Positions 38,161 to 47,078 of a stretch of DNA of 64,000 nucleotides are shown here, in pieces. The DNA lies in contig NZ_LQWY01000005.1 in assembly GCF_001643235.1 (NCBI RefSeq), positions 62,001-126,000 of the forward strand, in the 5' to 3' direction. Each line of letters opens with the position of its first letter. The stretch's first letter is position 1. This DNA comes from Domibacillus aminovorans. GTDB lineage: Bacteria; Bacillota; Bacilli; Bacillales; Domibacillaceae. A program made the translations under genes and the position numbers. Under the pieces are notes generated by a model. That model saw nothing but the letters and a program-made list of their open reading frames with translations, was not told the origin of the DNA and made no database searches.

Positions 38161-38224
38161 AGCCGTTGTTTTCTTTTTTTGTTCTGCACATGGTAGAATA
38201 AGAAAGAAAATAACGGCTTTTTTT
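38161..38224 (+). terminator. Second terminator upstream of polA, with promoter in its loop
   Basis: A 19-bp stem (38161-38179 with 38200-38218, a few G-U pairs) followed by seven T residues. The 20-base loop contains an extended -10, TGGTAGAAT (38191-38199), probably the polA promoter. Confidence 0.75.
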
Positions 38225-38258
38225 GATGTGCACTTATCTAGAGTGCAAAGGAGGACCT

Positions 38259-40880
38259 ATGGAAAAAAAACTCGTACTGATTGACGGAAACAGCATTGCG
38301 TACCGGGCGTTTTTCGCGCTGCCGCTTTTGAGCAATTCAAAAGGTGTGCACACGAATGCCGTATATGGATTTGCGATGATGTTAAATAAAATTGTGAAAG
38401 ACGAACAGCCGACGCACATTCTCGTTGCATTTGATGCCGGCAAAACGACATTCCGTCATGAAACATATAAAGAATATAAAGGAACGCGTCAGAAAACGCC
38501 GCCGGAATTATCCGAGCAATTTTCATACGTACGCGAACTATTGAAAGCATATGGGATTCCGTATTACGAACTTGAAAATTACGAAGCAGATGACATTATC
38601 GGGACGCTGTCGCTTGAAGCAGAAAAAGAAGCTTTTCTTATAAAAGTGTACTCGGGCGATAAAGATTTAACGCAGCTGGCAACGGATAAGACGACAGTGT
38701 GTATAACGCGAAAAGGCATTACTGATATTGAAGAATATACACCAGAGCATGTACAGGAAAAATATGGACTTACACCTAATCAAATTATTGATATGAAAGG
38801 GCTGATGGGTGACACATCTGACAACATTCCAGGCGTGCCAGGCATTGGCGAAAAAACAGCCATTAAACTGCTAAAGCAATTTTACACAGTAGAAGCACTG
38901 CTTGAATCAATTGATGACGTGGGCGGTGCAAAATTAAAAGAAAAATTGCATGAACATAAAGATTTGGCACGCTTAAGCAAAGAACTGGCGACGATTATGC
39001 GCACCGTGCCGCTTGATGTGACAATAGACAGGCTCATTTATAATGGAGCAGACGAAAATCAATTATACAACTTGTTCCGTGATCTTGAATTTAAAACGCT
39101 TCTTGACGGGTTAAATCGATCAGAAGAAAAAGTAATGGAAGATGTTTCATTTGATATCATCCATTCACCGGAACCGGCTCATTTTGAACAGGTCAACGCA
39201 ATATATGTCGAAATGATAGATGTAAACTATCATAAATCACCTGTCGCAGCAGTCGCTGTTTCAGGACGGAATGGTACTTGTTTTATGTCAGCTAAGACAG
39301 CTATTGAATCTGATGTGTTTAAACAGTGGGCAGAGAATAAGTCCATCCGCAAAACGGTTTTTGATGCGAAGAGAACCATCATTGCCCTGCGTCGTCATGG
39401 AATTGAACTCGCAGGCATTGATTTTGACGTGTTTCTTGCTTCGTATTTAATCAACCCATCTGAGTCCCCAGAAGATTTTGCGGCCGTTGCCAAACTTCAT
39501 GGTGAAACAGGAATCGCATTGGATGAAGCTGTTTATGGAAAAGGAGCTAAGCGAGCGCTGCCGTCTGAAGAGATATATGCCAAACACGTCAGCGCAAAAG
39601 CGGAAGCGCTCAGCCGGCTTGATGATACGTGTCGGAGAGAGCTGTCTGAAAACAGTCAGAATAAATTGTTTGATGAGCTTGAGCTGCCACTCGCACTTAT
39701 TTTAGCAGATATGGAATCAGAAGGCGTCCGAGTTGATATGAATCGTTTAGAGGAAATGGGTGTCGAACTGAAAAAACGACTCGCTGAAATGGAGCAGACA
39801 ATTCATAGTCTTGCGGGCACTGACTTTAATATTAATTCACCAAAACAGCTTGGGGTCATTCTATTTGAAAAGCTTGGATTGCCGCCATTGAAAAAAACGA
39901 AAACAGGCTATTCCACATCAGCGGACGTACTAGAAAAACTGGCGCCGTCTCATGAAATCGTTCAGTATATTCTGGACTATCGCCAAATCGGCAAGTTGCA
40001 GTCGACCTATATCGAAGGGCTTTTGAAAGTAGCTGATCCAGATACACATAAAATTCATACGCGTTTTAATCAAGCATTGACACAGACTGGCCGTCTAAGC
40101 TCGACAGAACCGAACTTGCAAAACATTCCAATCCGTTTAGAAGAAGGACGGAAAATTAGACAGGCATTCATTCCTGAAAAATCAGACTCTGTTATATTTG
40201 CAGCCGATTACTCACAAATTGAACTGCGCGTTCTCGCTCACATTTCCGGTGATGAAAAATTAATCGAGGCGTTTCGTCAAGATATGGATATTCATACCGC
40301 AACAGCAATGGAAGTATTTCATGTTGACAATGACGCTGTAACATCGAATATGCGCCGTCAGGCAAAAGCCGTCAATTTTGGCATCGTATACGGGATCAGT
40401 GATTACGGATTATCGCAAAATCTTGGCATTACGAGAAAAGAGGCGTCCGAATTTATTGAGCGCTATTTAAAAACGTATCCGGGTGTAAAAGAATATATGA
40501 GCAATGTTATTCGTGAAGCGAAAGAAAACGGGTATGTGACGACGCTGTTAAATAGACGGCGCTATATTCCAGAAATGACGAGCCGCAACTTCAATTTGCG
40601 TTCATTTGGTGAACGGACGGCAATGAACACGCCCATTCAAGGAAGTGCAGCAGATATTATTAAAAAAGCGATGATTGATGTCGCAGCACGGCTTGAAAAA
40701 GAAACTTTAACGTCAAAACTTCTATTGCAGGTACACGATGAATTAATTTTTGACGTACCAAAAGAAGAAATTGACAAAATGAAAAGCATTGTTCCAGACG
40801 TCATGGAGCATGCCTTTAAACTTGATGTACCGCTCAAAGTCGATTATTCATTTGGGCCGACATGGTACGATGCAAAGTAA
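38259..40880 (+). CDS. polA: DNA polymerase I
   Basis: Repair and Okazaki-fragment polymerase, 873 residues. Domains: 5'-3' exonuclease (1-290, LVLIDGNSIAYRAFFALP, YSGDKDLTQLA, GDTSDNIPGVPGIGEKTA), a degenerate 3'-5' exonuclease-like domain (about 310-470) where the usual DxE metal residues are absent, and the polymerase (about 500-873) with motif A DYSQIELRVLAHIS, motif B RRQAKAVNFGIVYG and motif C QVHDELIFD. Loss of proofreading residues is normal for Bacillus PolI. The ATG at 38259 follows aaaggagg. mutM and coaE follow closely, so it heads an operon. Confidence 0.97.
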   Translation: MEKKLVLIDGNSIAYRAFFALPLLSNSKGVHTNAVYGFAMMLNKIVKDEQPTHILVAFDAGKTTFRHETYKEYKGTRQKTPPELSEQFSYVRELLKAYGIPYYELENYEADDIIGTLSLEAEKEAFLIKVYSGDKDLTQLATDKTTVCITRKGITDIEEYTPEHVQEKYGLTPNQIIDMKGLMGDTSDNIPGVPGIGEKTAIKLLKQFYTVEALLESIDDVGGAKLKEKLHEHKDLARLSKELATIMRTVPLDVTIDRLIYNGADENQLYNLFRDLEFKTLLDGLNRSEEKVMEDVSFDIIHSPEPAHFEQVNAIYVEMIDVNYHKSPVAAVAVSGRNGTCFMSAKTAIESDVFKQWAENKSIRKTVFDAKRTIIALRRHGIELAGIDFDVFLASYLINPSESPEDFAAVAKLHGETGIALDEAVYGKGAKRALPSEEIYAKHVSAKAEALSRLDDTCRRELSENSQNKLFDELELPLALILADMESEGVRVDMNRLEEMGVELKKRLAEMEQTIHSLAGTDFNINSPKQLGVILFEKLGLPPLKKTKTGYSTSADVLEKLAPSHEIVQYILDYRQIGKLQSTYIEGLLKVADPDTHKIHTRFNQALTQTGRLSSTEPNLQNIPIRLEEGRKIRQAFIPEKSDSVIFAADYSQIELRVLAHISGDEKLIEAFRQDMDIHTATAMEVFHVDNDAVTSNMRRQAKAVNFGIVYGISDYGLSQNLGITRKEASEFIERYLKTYPGVKEYMSNVIREAKENGYVTTLLNRRRYIPEMTSRNFNLRSFGERTAMNTPIQGSAADIIKKAMIDVAARLEKETLTSKLLLQVHDELIFDVPKEEIDKMKSIVPDVMEHAFKLDVPLKVDYSFGPTWYDAK

Positions 40881-40892
40881 GGAGTGAACAAT

Positions 40893-41735
40893 ATGCCGGA
40901 ATTACCGGAAGTAGAAACAGTTCGGCGTACATTAATTGATCTGGCTGCGGGTAAAACAGTCGTTAAAACCGATGTCCGCTGGCCTAAAATTATTAAACGT
41001 CCTGATGAACCGGCGCAGTTTCAAGACGCACTTGCCGGTGAAACAATTCAAAATATCACACGGCGCGGGAAGTTTTTAATTTTCCATCTGGATCATTACA
41101 CACTCGTCTCCCATTTGCGAATGGAAGGGAAATTCAGTGTAAACGCACAGTCCGAACCGGAAGCACCGCATACGCATGTTGTGTTTACATTTACAGATGG
41201 AACACAGCTGCGCTACCGGGACGTACGCAAATTTGGCACGATGCATCTGTTTGAAAAGGGAACGGAAAATGACTTAGCGCCACTTAGCGGTCTGGGCCCC
41301 GAACCGTTTGATGTGACATTCACACCAGATTATCTGTACGAGCGGCTGCAGCGGACGTCGCGACAGGTGAAAACGGCCTTGCTCGATCAAATCATCGTCA
41401 CTGGGCTTGGCAATATTTATGTGGATGAAGTATTATTTCGTTCGCATATACATCCGCACCGTGTATCGTCTACGATTACAGAAGAAGAAGCGGAGCACAT
41501 CCATCATTACACAAAAAGCGTGCTCGCTGAAGCGGTTGAACGTGGCGGAAGCACAATTCGAACATACGTGAACAGCCAGGGACAAAAAGGAACATTTCAG
41601 GAAGTATTAAACGTATATGGGCGCACCGGTGAAGCGTGTGTGGAATGCGGAGCGGAAATTGTCAAAATAAAAACAGGCGGACGAGGCACGCATATTTGTC
41701 TCCAATGTCAGCCGTTGCCGGAGGCTCTGTCATGA
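40893..41735 (+). CDS. mutM: Formamidopyrimidine-DNA glycosylase
   Basis: Removes 8-oxoguanine and formamidopyrimidines from DNA, 280 residues. After the initiator methionine the catalytic start PELPEVETVRRTL is intact (Pro and Glu are the active-site residues). The helix-two-turn-helix is near 150-220 (GLGNIYVDEVLF), and the C-terminal zinc finger has C-x2-C and C-x2-C (CVECG, CLQCQ). The ATG at 40893 is required by the proline at position 2. The GTG nine bases earlier is excluded. It lies 12 bases after polA and overlaps coaE by four bases. Confidence 0.97.
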   Translation: MPELPEVETVRRTLIDLAAGKTVVKTDVRWPKIIKRPDEPAQFQDALAGETIQNITRRGKFLIFHLDHYTLVSHLRMEGKFSVNAQSEPEAPHTHVVFTFTDGTQLRYRDVRKFGTMHLFEKGTENDLAPLSGLGPEPFDVTFTPDYLYERLQRTSRQVKTALLDQIIVTGLGNIYVDEVLFRSHIHPHRVSSTITEEEAEHIHHYTKSVLAEAVERGGSTIRTYVNSQGQKGTFQEVLNVYGRTGEACVECGAEIVKIKTGGRGTHICLQCQPLPEALS

Positions 41736-42328
41736 TTATCGGACTGACTGGCGGCATTGCAAGCGGGAAGAGCACAGTGAGCAATCTATTGAAAGAAAAA
41801 GGATTTACAGTTATTGATGCGGATATAGCGGCACGCGTCGTTGTTGAGCCTGGACAACCAGTGCTAGAAAAAATTATTGAAGTGTTTGGTCCAGGTATAC
41901 GAACATCAGACGGTGCCCTTGATCGTCCGGCATTAGGTAAAATGGTTTTCCATGATGAGGAAAAACGAAAGCAGTTAAATGAAATCATTCATCCAGCAGT
42001 ACGTAAATGGATGATTGATCAAAAAGAAAAAGCGATCATAGCCGGTAAAAAAACCATCATTTTAGATATCCCACTTTTATTTGAGAGTGACCTTACTTGG
42101 ATGGTTGAAAAAACATTGCTCGTTTATGTAGATCCGGAAACACAGCTGAAGCGGTTAATGGAGCGAAACAATTATCTAGAAGAGGAAGCGAAAGCGAGAA
42201 TTCAATCGCAGATGCCAATTGATGAAAAAAGAGCACGGGCAGACGATATTATTAATAATAATGGAACGATAGATGAAACGGAAAATCAAGTAAATAAATG
42301 GATTACCCAATTAAGGATACAGCCTTAA
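41732..42328 (+). CDS. coaE: Dephospho-CoA kinase
   Basis: Last step of coenzyme A synthesis, 198 residues. The P-loop GLTGGIASGKST is at 4-15 and the family motif DADIAARVVVEPGQP follows. It starts at an ATGA overlap with mutM. In B. subtilis ytaF lies between mutM and coaE, and it is missing here. A terminator hairpin includes the last codons and the stop codon. Confidence 0.95.
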   Translation: MIIGLTGGIASGKSTVSNLLKEKGFTVIDADIAARVVVEPGQPVLEKIIEVFGPGIRTSDGALDRPALGKMVFHDEEKRKQLNEIIHPAVRKWMIDQKEKAIIAGKKTIILDIPLLFESDLTWMVEKTLLVYVDPETQLKRLMERNNYLEEEAKARIQSQMPIDEKRARADDIINNNGTIDETENQVNKWITQLRIQP

Positions 42329-42341
42329 TTGGGTCTTTTTT
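42305..42341 (+). terminator. Terminator of polA-mutM-coaE
   Basis: Perfect 12-base stem acccaattaagg/ccttaattgggt with a T-run. The coaE stop codon is in the 3' arm. Confidence 0.9.
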
Positions 42342-42409
42342 CGTCCTGATATGATGAAGGTGAAATAAATGATGAAATGGGTCATTTTATTGTTCCATTT
42401 TGCGATTAA

Positions 42410-42420
42410 TATGTTATACT
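42410..42420 (+). promoter_or_regulatory. CcpN-type operator at the gapB -10
   Basis: TATGTTATACT fits the CcpN consensus TRTGHYATAYW exactly and includes the TATACT -10 of gapB. CcpN represses gluconeogenic gapB and pckA in B. subtilis during glycolysis. Confidence 0.6.
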
Positions 42421-42443
42421 AATCTTAAATAATTCAAATATAG

Positions 42444-42454
42444 AGTATAACATT
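42444..42454 (-). promoter_or_regulatory. Second CcpN-type operator of gapB
   Basis: On the minus strand AATGTTATACT matches the CcpN consensus at 10 of 11 positions, inverted relative to the first site and about 34 bases downstream. Confidence 0.5.
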
Positions 42455-42477
42455 AAAGCGCAGGGGGGACATGAGTT

Positions 42478-43509
42478 ATGACAAAGACGAAAATAGCGAT
42501 TAATGGATTTGGCCGTATTGGCCGTATGGTGTTCCGTAAGGCGATTTTGGACAATGAACTTGATATTGTAGCGGTAAACGCCAGCTATCCGGCGGAAACG
42601 CTTTCACATTTAATCAAATACGATACAAATCACGGGAAGTTTGAGGGAGAGGTACAAACAGAGGAGGACGCACTCATCGTTAATGGCAAACGTGTACAAC
42701 TGCTTTCAAGCCGCGACCCTCTTGAACTCCCATGGAAGCAACTAGGCATTGACATTGTGATTGAAGCGACAGGTAAATTTAATGCGCGAGAAAAAGCAGC
42801 ACTTCATCTGGAAGCGGGTGCAAAAAAAGTAGTGCTGACAGCCCCAGGTAAAAATGAAGATGTCACAATTGTCATGGGTGTGAATGAAAATGTACTAGAT
42901 GTAGAACATCATGATATCATTTCTAACGCCTCGTGCACAACAAATTGTTTAGCACCGGTTGTGAAAGTACTTGATGATCAATTTGGCATTGAAAACGGGT
43001 TAATGACAACCGTTCATGCTTATACAAATGATCAAAAAAATATTGATAATCCACATAAAGACTTGCGTCGTGCTCGTGCATGTGCACAATCAATTATACC
43101 AACATCAACAGGAGCGGCAAAAGCATTATCACTTGTGCTGCCGCATTTGGAAGGCAAACTTCATGGAATGGCACTTCGTGTACCTACGTCTAATGTTTCA
43201 CTAGTGGACCTCGTTGTTGATGTGAAACGTCCGGTAACAGTCGAAGAAGTAAATGCGGCATTTATTAAGGCATCACAAAATGAATTGAACGGCATTCTTG
43301 ATTTCACGCTAGAACCGCTTGTATCGATTGATTATAATACAAATCCATACTCGGCTACGATTGATGGATTAACGACGATGGTAATGGGTGAAACGAAAGT
43401 GAAAGTGCTAGCTTGGTATGATAACGAATGGGGCTACTCGTGCCGCATTGTTGATCTTGTCCATTTCGTGGCAGATGAAATGAGAAAAAAAGTGAAGCAC
43501 TTCGTATAA
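42478..43509 (+). CDS. gapB: Glyceraldehyde-3-phosphate dehydrogenase, gluconeogenic type
   Basis: Makes or uses glyceraldehyde-3-phosphate, with the gluconeogenic GapB identity inferred from gene place (next to speD and nrdR) and two CcpN-type operators. It has 343 residues. The Rossmann motif INGFGRIGRMVFR is at the start, the catalytic cysteine is C153 in SNASCTTNCLAP, and the C-terminus has WYDNEWGYSCRIVDL. The residue after the second strand is N in VAVNASYPAET, without the usual aspartate of NAD-specific enzymes, in line with NADP preference. The start follows caggggggac. Confidence 0.92.
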   Translation: MTKTKIAINGFGRIGRMVFRKAILDNELDIVAVNASYPAETLSHLIKYDTNHGKFEGEVQTEEDALIVNGKRVQLLSSRDPLELPWKQLGIDIVIEATGKFNAREKAALHLEAGAKKVVLTAPGKNEDVTIVMGVNENVLDVEHHDIISNASCTTNCLAPVVKVLDDQFGIENGLMTTVHAYTNDQKNIDNPHKDLRRARACAQSIIPTSTGAAKALSLVLPHLEGKLHGMALRVPTSNVSLVDLVVDVKRPVTVEEVNAAFIKASQNELNGILDFTLEPLVSIDYNTNPYSATIDGLTTMVMGETKVKVLAWYDNEWGYSCRIVDLVHFVADEMRKKVKHFV

Positions 43510-43524
43510 TATAGACGTCGACGG

Positions 43525-43549
43525 ACTCCGACAAATGTCGGGGTTTTTC
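43525..43549 (+). terminator. Terminator after gapB
   Basis: Stem actccgac/gtcggggt with loop aaat and five T residues. Confidence 0.75.
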
Positions 43550-43577
43550 TATTATATAAAAAATTAAAAGAAACCTG

Positions 43578-43606
43578 TTGCAAAATATGTCGGCAGATCG
43601 TATACT
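43578..43606 (+). promoter_or_regulatory. Sigma-A promoter of speD
   Basis: TTGCAA, a 17-base spacer and TATACT. Transcription would begin near 43613, giving a leader of about 115 nt. Confidence 0.75.
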
Positions 43607-43612
43607 CAAATT

Positions 43613-43727
43613 TGTGAAATAAGTTCTGCTTAAAGGGTTAGGACCTCTTCGGACTAACTTTCCCCCGTGGCAGTGATCACTTTTACAATTTTTCCAAAAA
43701 TTTACTTTGTAAAAGGGGGAAACGATC
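43613..43727 (+). promoter_or_regulatory. Structured speD leader hiding the ribosome-binding site
   Basis: A first hairpin is gttag/ctaac (43638-43657 region). Then TTTCCCC (43659-43665) and CTTTTACAA (43680-43688) can pair perfectly with TTGTAAAAG (43707-43715) and GGGGAAA (43716-43722), placing the whole aaaggggg ribosome-binding site in a 16-bp stem with a 14-base bulge. Control of translation is likely. Ligand or trans-factor unknown. Confidence 0.6.
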
Positions 43728-44111
43728 ATGGAAACAATGGGTCGTCATGTTATATCAGAATTATGGGGCTGCAATTTTGACAAATTAAACGATATGGAAG
43801 TAATCGAGAGAATTTTTGTCGACGCCGCTCTTAAATCAGGTGCGGAAATCCGCGAAGTCGCGTTCCACAAATTTGCTCCGCAGGGAGTAAGTGGAGTCGT
43901 CATCATCTCCGAGTCACATTTAACGATTCACAGTTTTCCTGAACATGGATACGCAAGCATTGACGTATATACATGCGGGGATCTTGATCCGAATATTGCT
44001 GCGAACTATATCGCAGAAGCACTCGAAGCTGATACACGTGAAACAATTGAACTGCCGCGTGGTATGGGACCAGTGCGTTCACAACTTAAACAAACAGTAA
44101 GCGCTATGTAA
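43728..44111 (+). CDS. speD: S-adenosylmethionine decarboxylase proenzyme
   Basis: Makes decarboxylated SAM, the aminopropyl donor for spermidine. The 127-residue protein is a small prokaryotic SpeD that cleaves itself between E62 and S63 ([15 protein letters not shown]) to form the pyruvoyl group. H68 and C83 are the other catalytic residues. The start at 43728 follows aaaagggggaaacg. This ribosome-binding site can be sequestered by the leader. It is a single-gene unit, with a terminator after it. Confidence 0.96.
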   Translation: METMGRHVISELWGCNFDKLNDMEVIERIFVDAALKSGAEIREVAFHKFAPQGVSGVVIISESHLTIHSFPEHGYASIDVYTCGDLDPNIAANYIAEALEADTRETIELPRGMGPVRSQLKQTVSAM

Positions 44112-44113
44112 CA

Positions 44114-44154
44114 AAACGAGATGTATGATCTTCATACATCTCGTTTCTATTTTC
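44114..44154 (+). terminator. Terminator after speD
   Basis: Perfect 15-base stem aaacgagatgtatga/tcatacatctcgttt, loop tct, then a T-rich tract. Confidence 0.9.
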
Positions 44155-44214
44155 AGAGTGCCTTTTTTTTAGTATGATAAAGAGTAAAGACAGAAAAATC
44201 GGAGTTGATTTAAC

Positions 44215-44673
44215 ATGATTTGCCCTGATTGCCGCTATAACGGGACGAAAGTAGTTGATTCACGTCCTGCAGATGAAGGGCATTCCATCCGCCGCCGTCG
44301 AGAGTGTGAAGCGTGCGGTTACCGGTTTACGACATTCGAACGGGTGGAGCATATGCCGCTTATTGTCGTTAAAAAAGAAGGAATGCGCGAAGAGTTCAAC
44401 CGTGACAAAATGCTGCATGGATTAATTAAAGCATGTGAAAAGAGGCCGGTTCCACTTAGCACGCTTGAAAAAATGACAGCTGATATTGAAAGAGATATAC
44501 GAGCAAAAGGTATTTCGGAAATTCAATCAGAGTGTGTCGGCGAAATGGTGATGGACCGGCTGGCTGACATTGACGAAGTGGCATACGTCCGATTTGCGTC
44601 TGTATACCGCCAGTTTAAAGATATTAGCGTCTTTTTAGATGAGCTAAAAGATATTATTAACAAAGAAAAATAA
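44215..44673 (+). CDS. nrdR: Transcriptional repressor NrdR
   Basis: Represses ribonucleotide reductase genes in response to dATP/ATP, 152 residues. The zinc ribbon uses C3, C6, C31 and C34 with the linker [15 protein letters not shown], and the ATP-cone runs from about 46 to 136 ([20 protein letters not shown]). The start follows tcggagttg. The next genes are the primosome genes, as in B. subtilis. A terminator separates it from dnaB. Confidence 0.97.
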   Translation: MICPDCRYNGTKVVDSRPADEGHSIRRRRECEACGYRFTTFERVEHMPLIVVKKEGMREEFNRDKMLHGLIKACEKRPVPLSTLEKMTADIERDIRAKGISEIQSECVGEMVMDRLADIDEVAYVRFASVYRQFKDISVFLDELKDIINKEK

Positions 44674-44675
44674 GA

Positions 44676-44706
44676 ACCCGGGAGAAACTACTCCGGGCTT
44701 TTTTTT
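44676..44706 (+). terminator. Terminator after nrdR
   Basis: Stem cccgggag/ctccggg with T-run. Confidence 0.85.
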
Positions 44707-44728
44707 CTTCTAGCAGGGAGTGGACAGC

Positions 44729-46120
44729 ATGAATAGACACTGGAATGAAATACAACCTTCAGATGCTTATACGATTTCGATCTCGGGATGCATTGATAGT
44801 TTGGAACGGAAAGTAATCACTCTTTTGTATCAACCACTTGTTGGTGCGCAAGCGCTTAGTCTGTACATAACGATGTGTGCGGAAGTAGAAGATGGCAAAC
44901 TTTCGTCAGGCGGAGCGCCGCATTATCATTTAATGAATACGCTTTGCTGCAACTTGCAACAAATTTATGAAGACAGATTAAAGCTTGAAGGAATCGGTCT
45001 CTTAAAAACGTATGTGAAAAAGATAGATGAAAGCCGAGAATTTTTATATGAAATTCAGCAACCTCTTGCACCGGATCAATTTTTTTCGGATGGATTACTT
45101 AATGTGTTTTTATACCGAAAAATTGGCAAACCGCATTTTCTTCGTTTAAAGCATATGTTTTGTGATAAAGAAGTAAAGACAGCTGAATTCCGTGATGTGA
45201 CCCATGATTTTACGGATGTGTTTTCAACGGGTTATACAGACAGTCAAGAAGCAGAGAAAGACAGCACCCCGCAGCAGGACAGCCGATTTGCGGGAAAAGG
45301 AGAAAGTAGTAGTCCTATATTAGCGGATTCATTTGATTTTTCAGAGCTTGAATTGACATTAAAAGATGCGCTCATTCCAAAGACAGCTTTAACGCCATTT
45401 TTAAAAGAAACGATTGAAAAGCTATCCTTTCTCTATGGCATTCAACCGTCCGAAATGAAAAATTTTGTGTTGTCCGCCATCAATGAACAGGACGAAATAG
45501 ATGTCGAAGAATTACGAAAATCCGCGCGTGATGCGTATCAATTTGAATCAGGCGGACGTTTGCCGGATATGACACCGCGTATTCAAACGGCACCGTCTAG
45601 CACTGCTGCACCAGAGCTGAAAACGCAGGAAGAAAAACTTATACATTATTTGGAGACGGTATCGCCACGCCAATTGTTAATCGACATTTCTGGCAGTGTA
45701 CCGTCAAAAGCGGATATGCAGATCGTGGAGCAAGTGATGCTGCAGTATAAATTAGCACCAGGTGTTGCCAATGTACTAATTCAATATGTTATGCTGAAAA
45801 CAGATATGAAGCTTTCGAAAAGCTATGTTGATAAAATTGCCTCTCACTGGGCGCGTAAAAAAGTAGCGACAGTACTTGAGGCAATGAATTTGGCGAAAAG
45901 CGAGCAGCGTCAATACGACGATTGGGCCCAAAATAAAGATAAGCCGAAAACGACGAAACGAAAAACGACGCGACAGGAAAAATTGCCTGCGTGGTTTACG
46001 AATACGAACAAAAAAGAAGAGAAACAAACTGTCGATCAAAGCTTTGAAGAAGAAAAACGAAAACTGGAAGAAGCGTTGAAAAAACGTACAGAAAGGGCGT
46101 CCGCCGGTGAAAAAGATTAA
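44729..46120 (+). CDS. dnaB: Replication initiation and membrane attachment protein DnaB
   Basis: Helicase-loading cofactor of the Bacillus DnaD/DnaB family, 463 residues. Two DnaD-like segments are visible (about 10-125 and 300-400, ending YVDKIASHWARKKV), followed by a basic linker and a charged coiled C-terminal tail. This is the Bacillus DnaB, not the hexameric helicase. I take the ATG at 44729 because cagggagtg is well spaced from it. The GTG at 44720 is too close. It overlaps dnaI. Confidence 0.93.
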   Translation: MNRHWNEIQPSDAYTISISGCIDSLERKVITLLYQPLVGAQALSLYITMCAEVEDGKLSSGGAPHYHLMNTLCCNLQQIYEDRLKLEGIGLLKTYVKKIDESREFLYEIQQPLAPDQFFSDGLLNVFLYRKIGKPHFLRLKHMFCDKEVKTAEFRDVTHDFTDVFSTGYTDSQEAEKDSTPQQDSRFAGKGESSSPILADSFDFSELELTLKDALIPKTALTPFLKETIEKLSFLYGIQPSEMKNFVLSAINEQDEIDVEELRKSARDAYQFESGGRLPDMTPRIQTAPSSTAAPELKTQEEKLIHYLETVSPRQLLIDISGSVPSKADMQIVEQVMLQYKLAPGVANVLIQYVMLKTDMKLSKSYVDKIASHWARKKVATVLEAMNLAKSEQRQYDDWAQNKDKPKTTKRKTTRQEKLPAWFTNTNKKEEKQTVDQSFEEEKRKLEEALKKRTERASAGEKD

Positions 46121-47036
46121 AGATGCACTTAGGAATATATCAACATCACCCGGGTTCAATGAACGATATGAACAGATGAAGCGGGAATTGTTGGATGACC
46201 TGTTAATCCGTTCATTTATAAAAGAAAACGAATTAAGCAAAACGGACATTGAAAAAGCACTTGTTAAGCTGTATGAATATAAATCGCAAAGTCATAAATG
46301 TGATAAATGCCCATCGCTTAAAGAATGCGTAAATGACGTGATGAAAGGCTATGAACCGGAGCTTGTCTTTCGTCACGGAGCAGTAGAGCTTGATTACAAG
46401 CGCTGTCCGCGAAAAGTAAGAGATGATGAGATGAAGCATTTACACCGCCATGTAAAAAGTTTATACGTGCCAAAAGATGTACTACAGGCAACATTTACCG
46501 AAGTGGATCTCGACAATCGGAGCCGTCTTGATGCAGTGAAGGCGGCAAAAGATTTTGTCGATCAATATGACCTAGAAAATAAACCGAAAGGACTATACAT
46601 ATATGGGCCATTCGGTGTTGGAAAATCATTCTTATTTGGTGCGATTGCGAATGAACTGGCGGAAAAAAATATAGCATCATTGATCGTCTATTTCCCGGAA
46701 TTTGTAAGAGAGATGAAGCAGTCACTCAATGATCAATCGACGGGTTCGAAAGTGGATGCGGTGAAGTCTGCACCTGTACTGATGATTGATGATATTGGTG
46801 CCGAAACGATGTCGGGCTGGATTCGTGATGATATTCTCGGAACCATTTTGCAATACCGTATGCTTGAAGGACTGCCGGTTTTGTTTACATCGAATTTTGA
46901 CCATGCCGGACTTGAACATCATTTAACGTATTCGCAGCGGGGCGAATCAGAAGCTTTAAAAGCAGCACGCATTATGGAACGTATTAAATATTTGACTGTA
47001 CCAGTTGAAATGAACGGTGTAAACCGCCGTAAGTAA
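46107..47036 (+). CDS. dnaI: Primosomal protein DnaI, helicase loader
   Basis: AAA+ ATPase that loads the replicative helicase, 309 residues. The N-terminal domain has the zinc-binding cluster of DnaI (KCDKCPSLKEC with RCPRK). The ATPase domain has Walker A GPFGVGKS (about 167-174), Walker B LMIDDIGAE and an arginine-finger region near IMERI. The start is a GTG inside the end of dnaB, after gaaaggg. In B. subtilis ytxB and ytxC follow before thrS. Both are missing here. Confidence 0.95.
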   Translation: MKKIKDALRNISTSPGFNERYEQMKRELLDDLLIRSFIKENELSKTDIEKALVKLYEYKSQSHKCDKCPSLKECVNDVMKGYEPELVFRHGAVELDYKRCPRKVRDDEMKHLHRHVKSLYVPKDVLQATFTEVDLDNRSRLDAVKAAKDFVDQYDLENKPKGLYIYGPFGVGKSFLFGAIANELAEKNIASLIVYFPEFVREMKQSLNDQSTGSKVDAVKSAPVLMIDDIGAETMSGWIRDDILGTILQYRMLEGLPVLFTSNFDHAGLEHHLTYSQRGESEALKAARIMERIKYLTVPVEMNGVNRRK

Positions 47037-47043
47037 ATCACGC

Positions 47044-47072
47044 TTGATTTTAGCGTGGGGAGATACTATAAT
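47044..47072 (+). promoter_or_regulatory. Sigma-A promoter of thrS
   Basis: TTGATT, a 17-base spacer and TATAAT. A short inverted repeat cacgct/agcgtg (47039-47057) overlaps the -35 and may be the dnaI 3' hairpin. Confidence 0.75.
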
Positions 47073-47078
47073 AACGTC

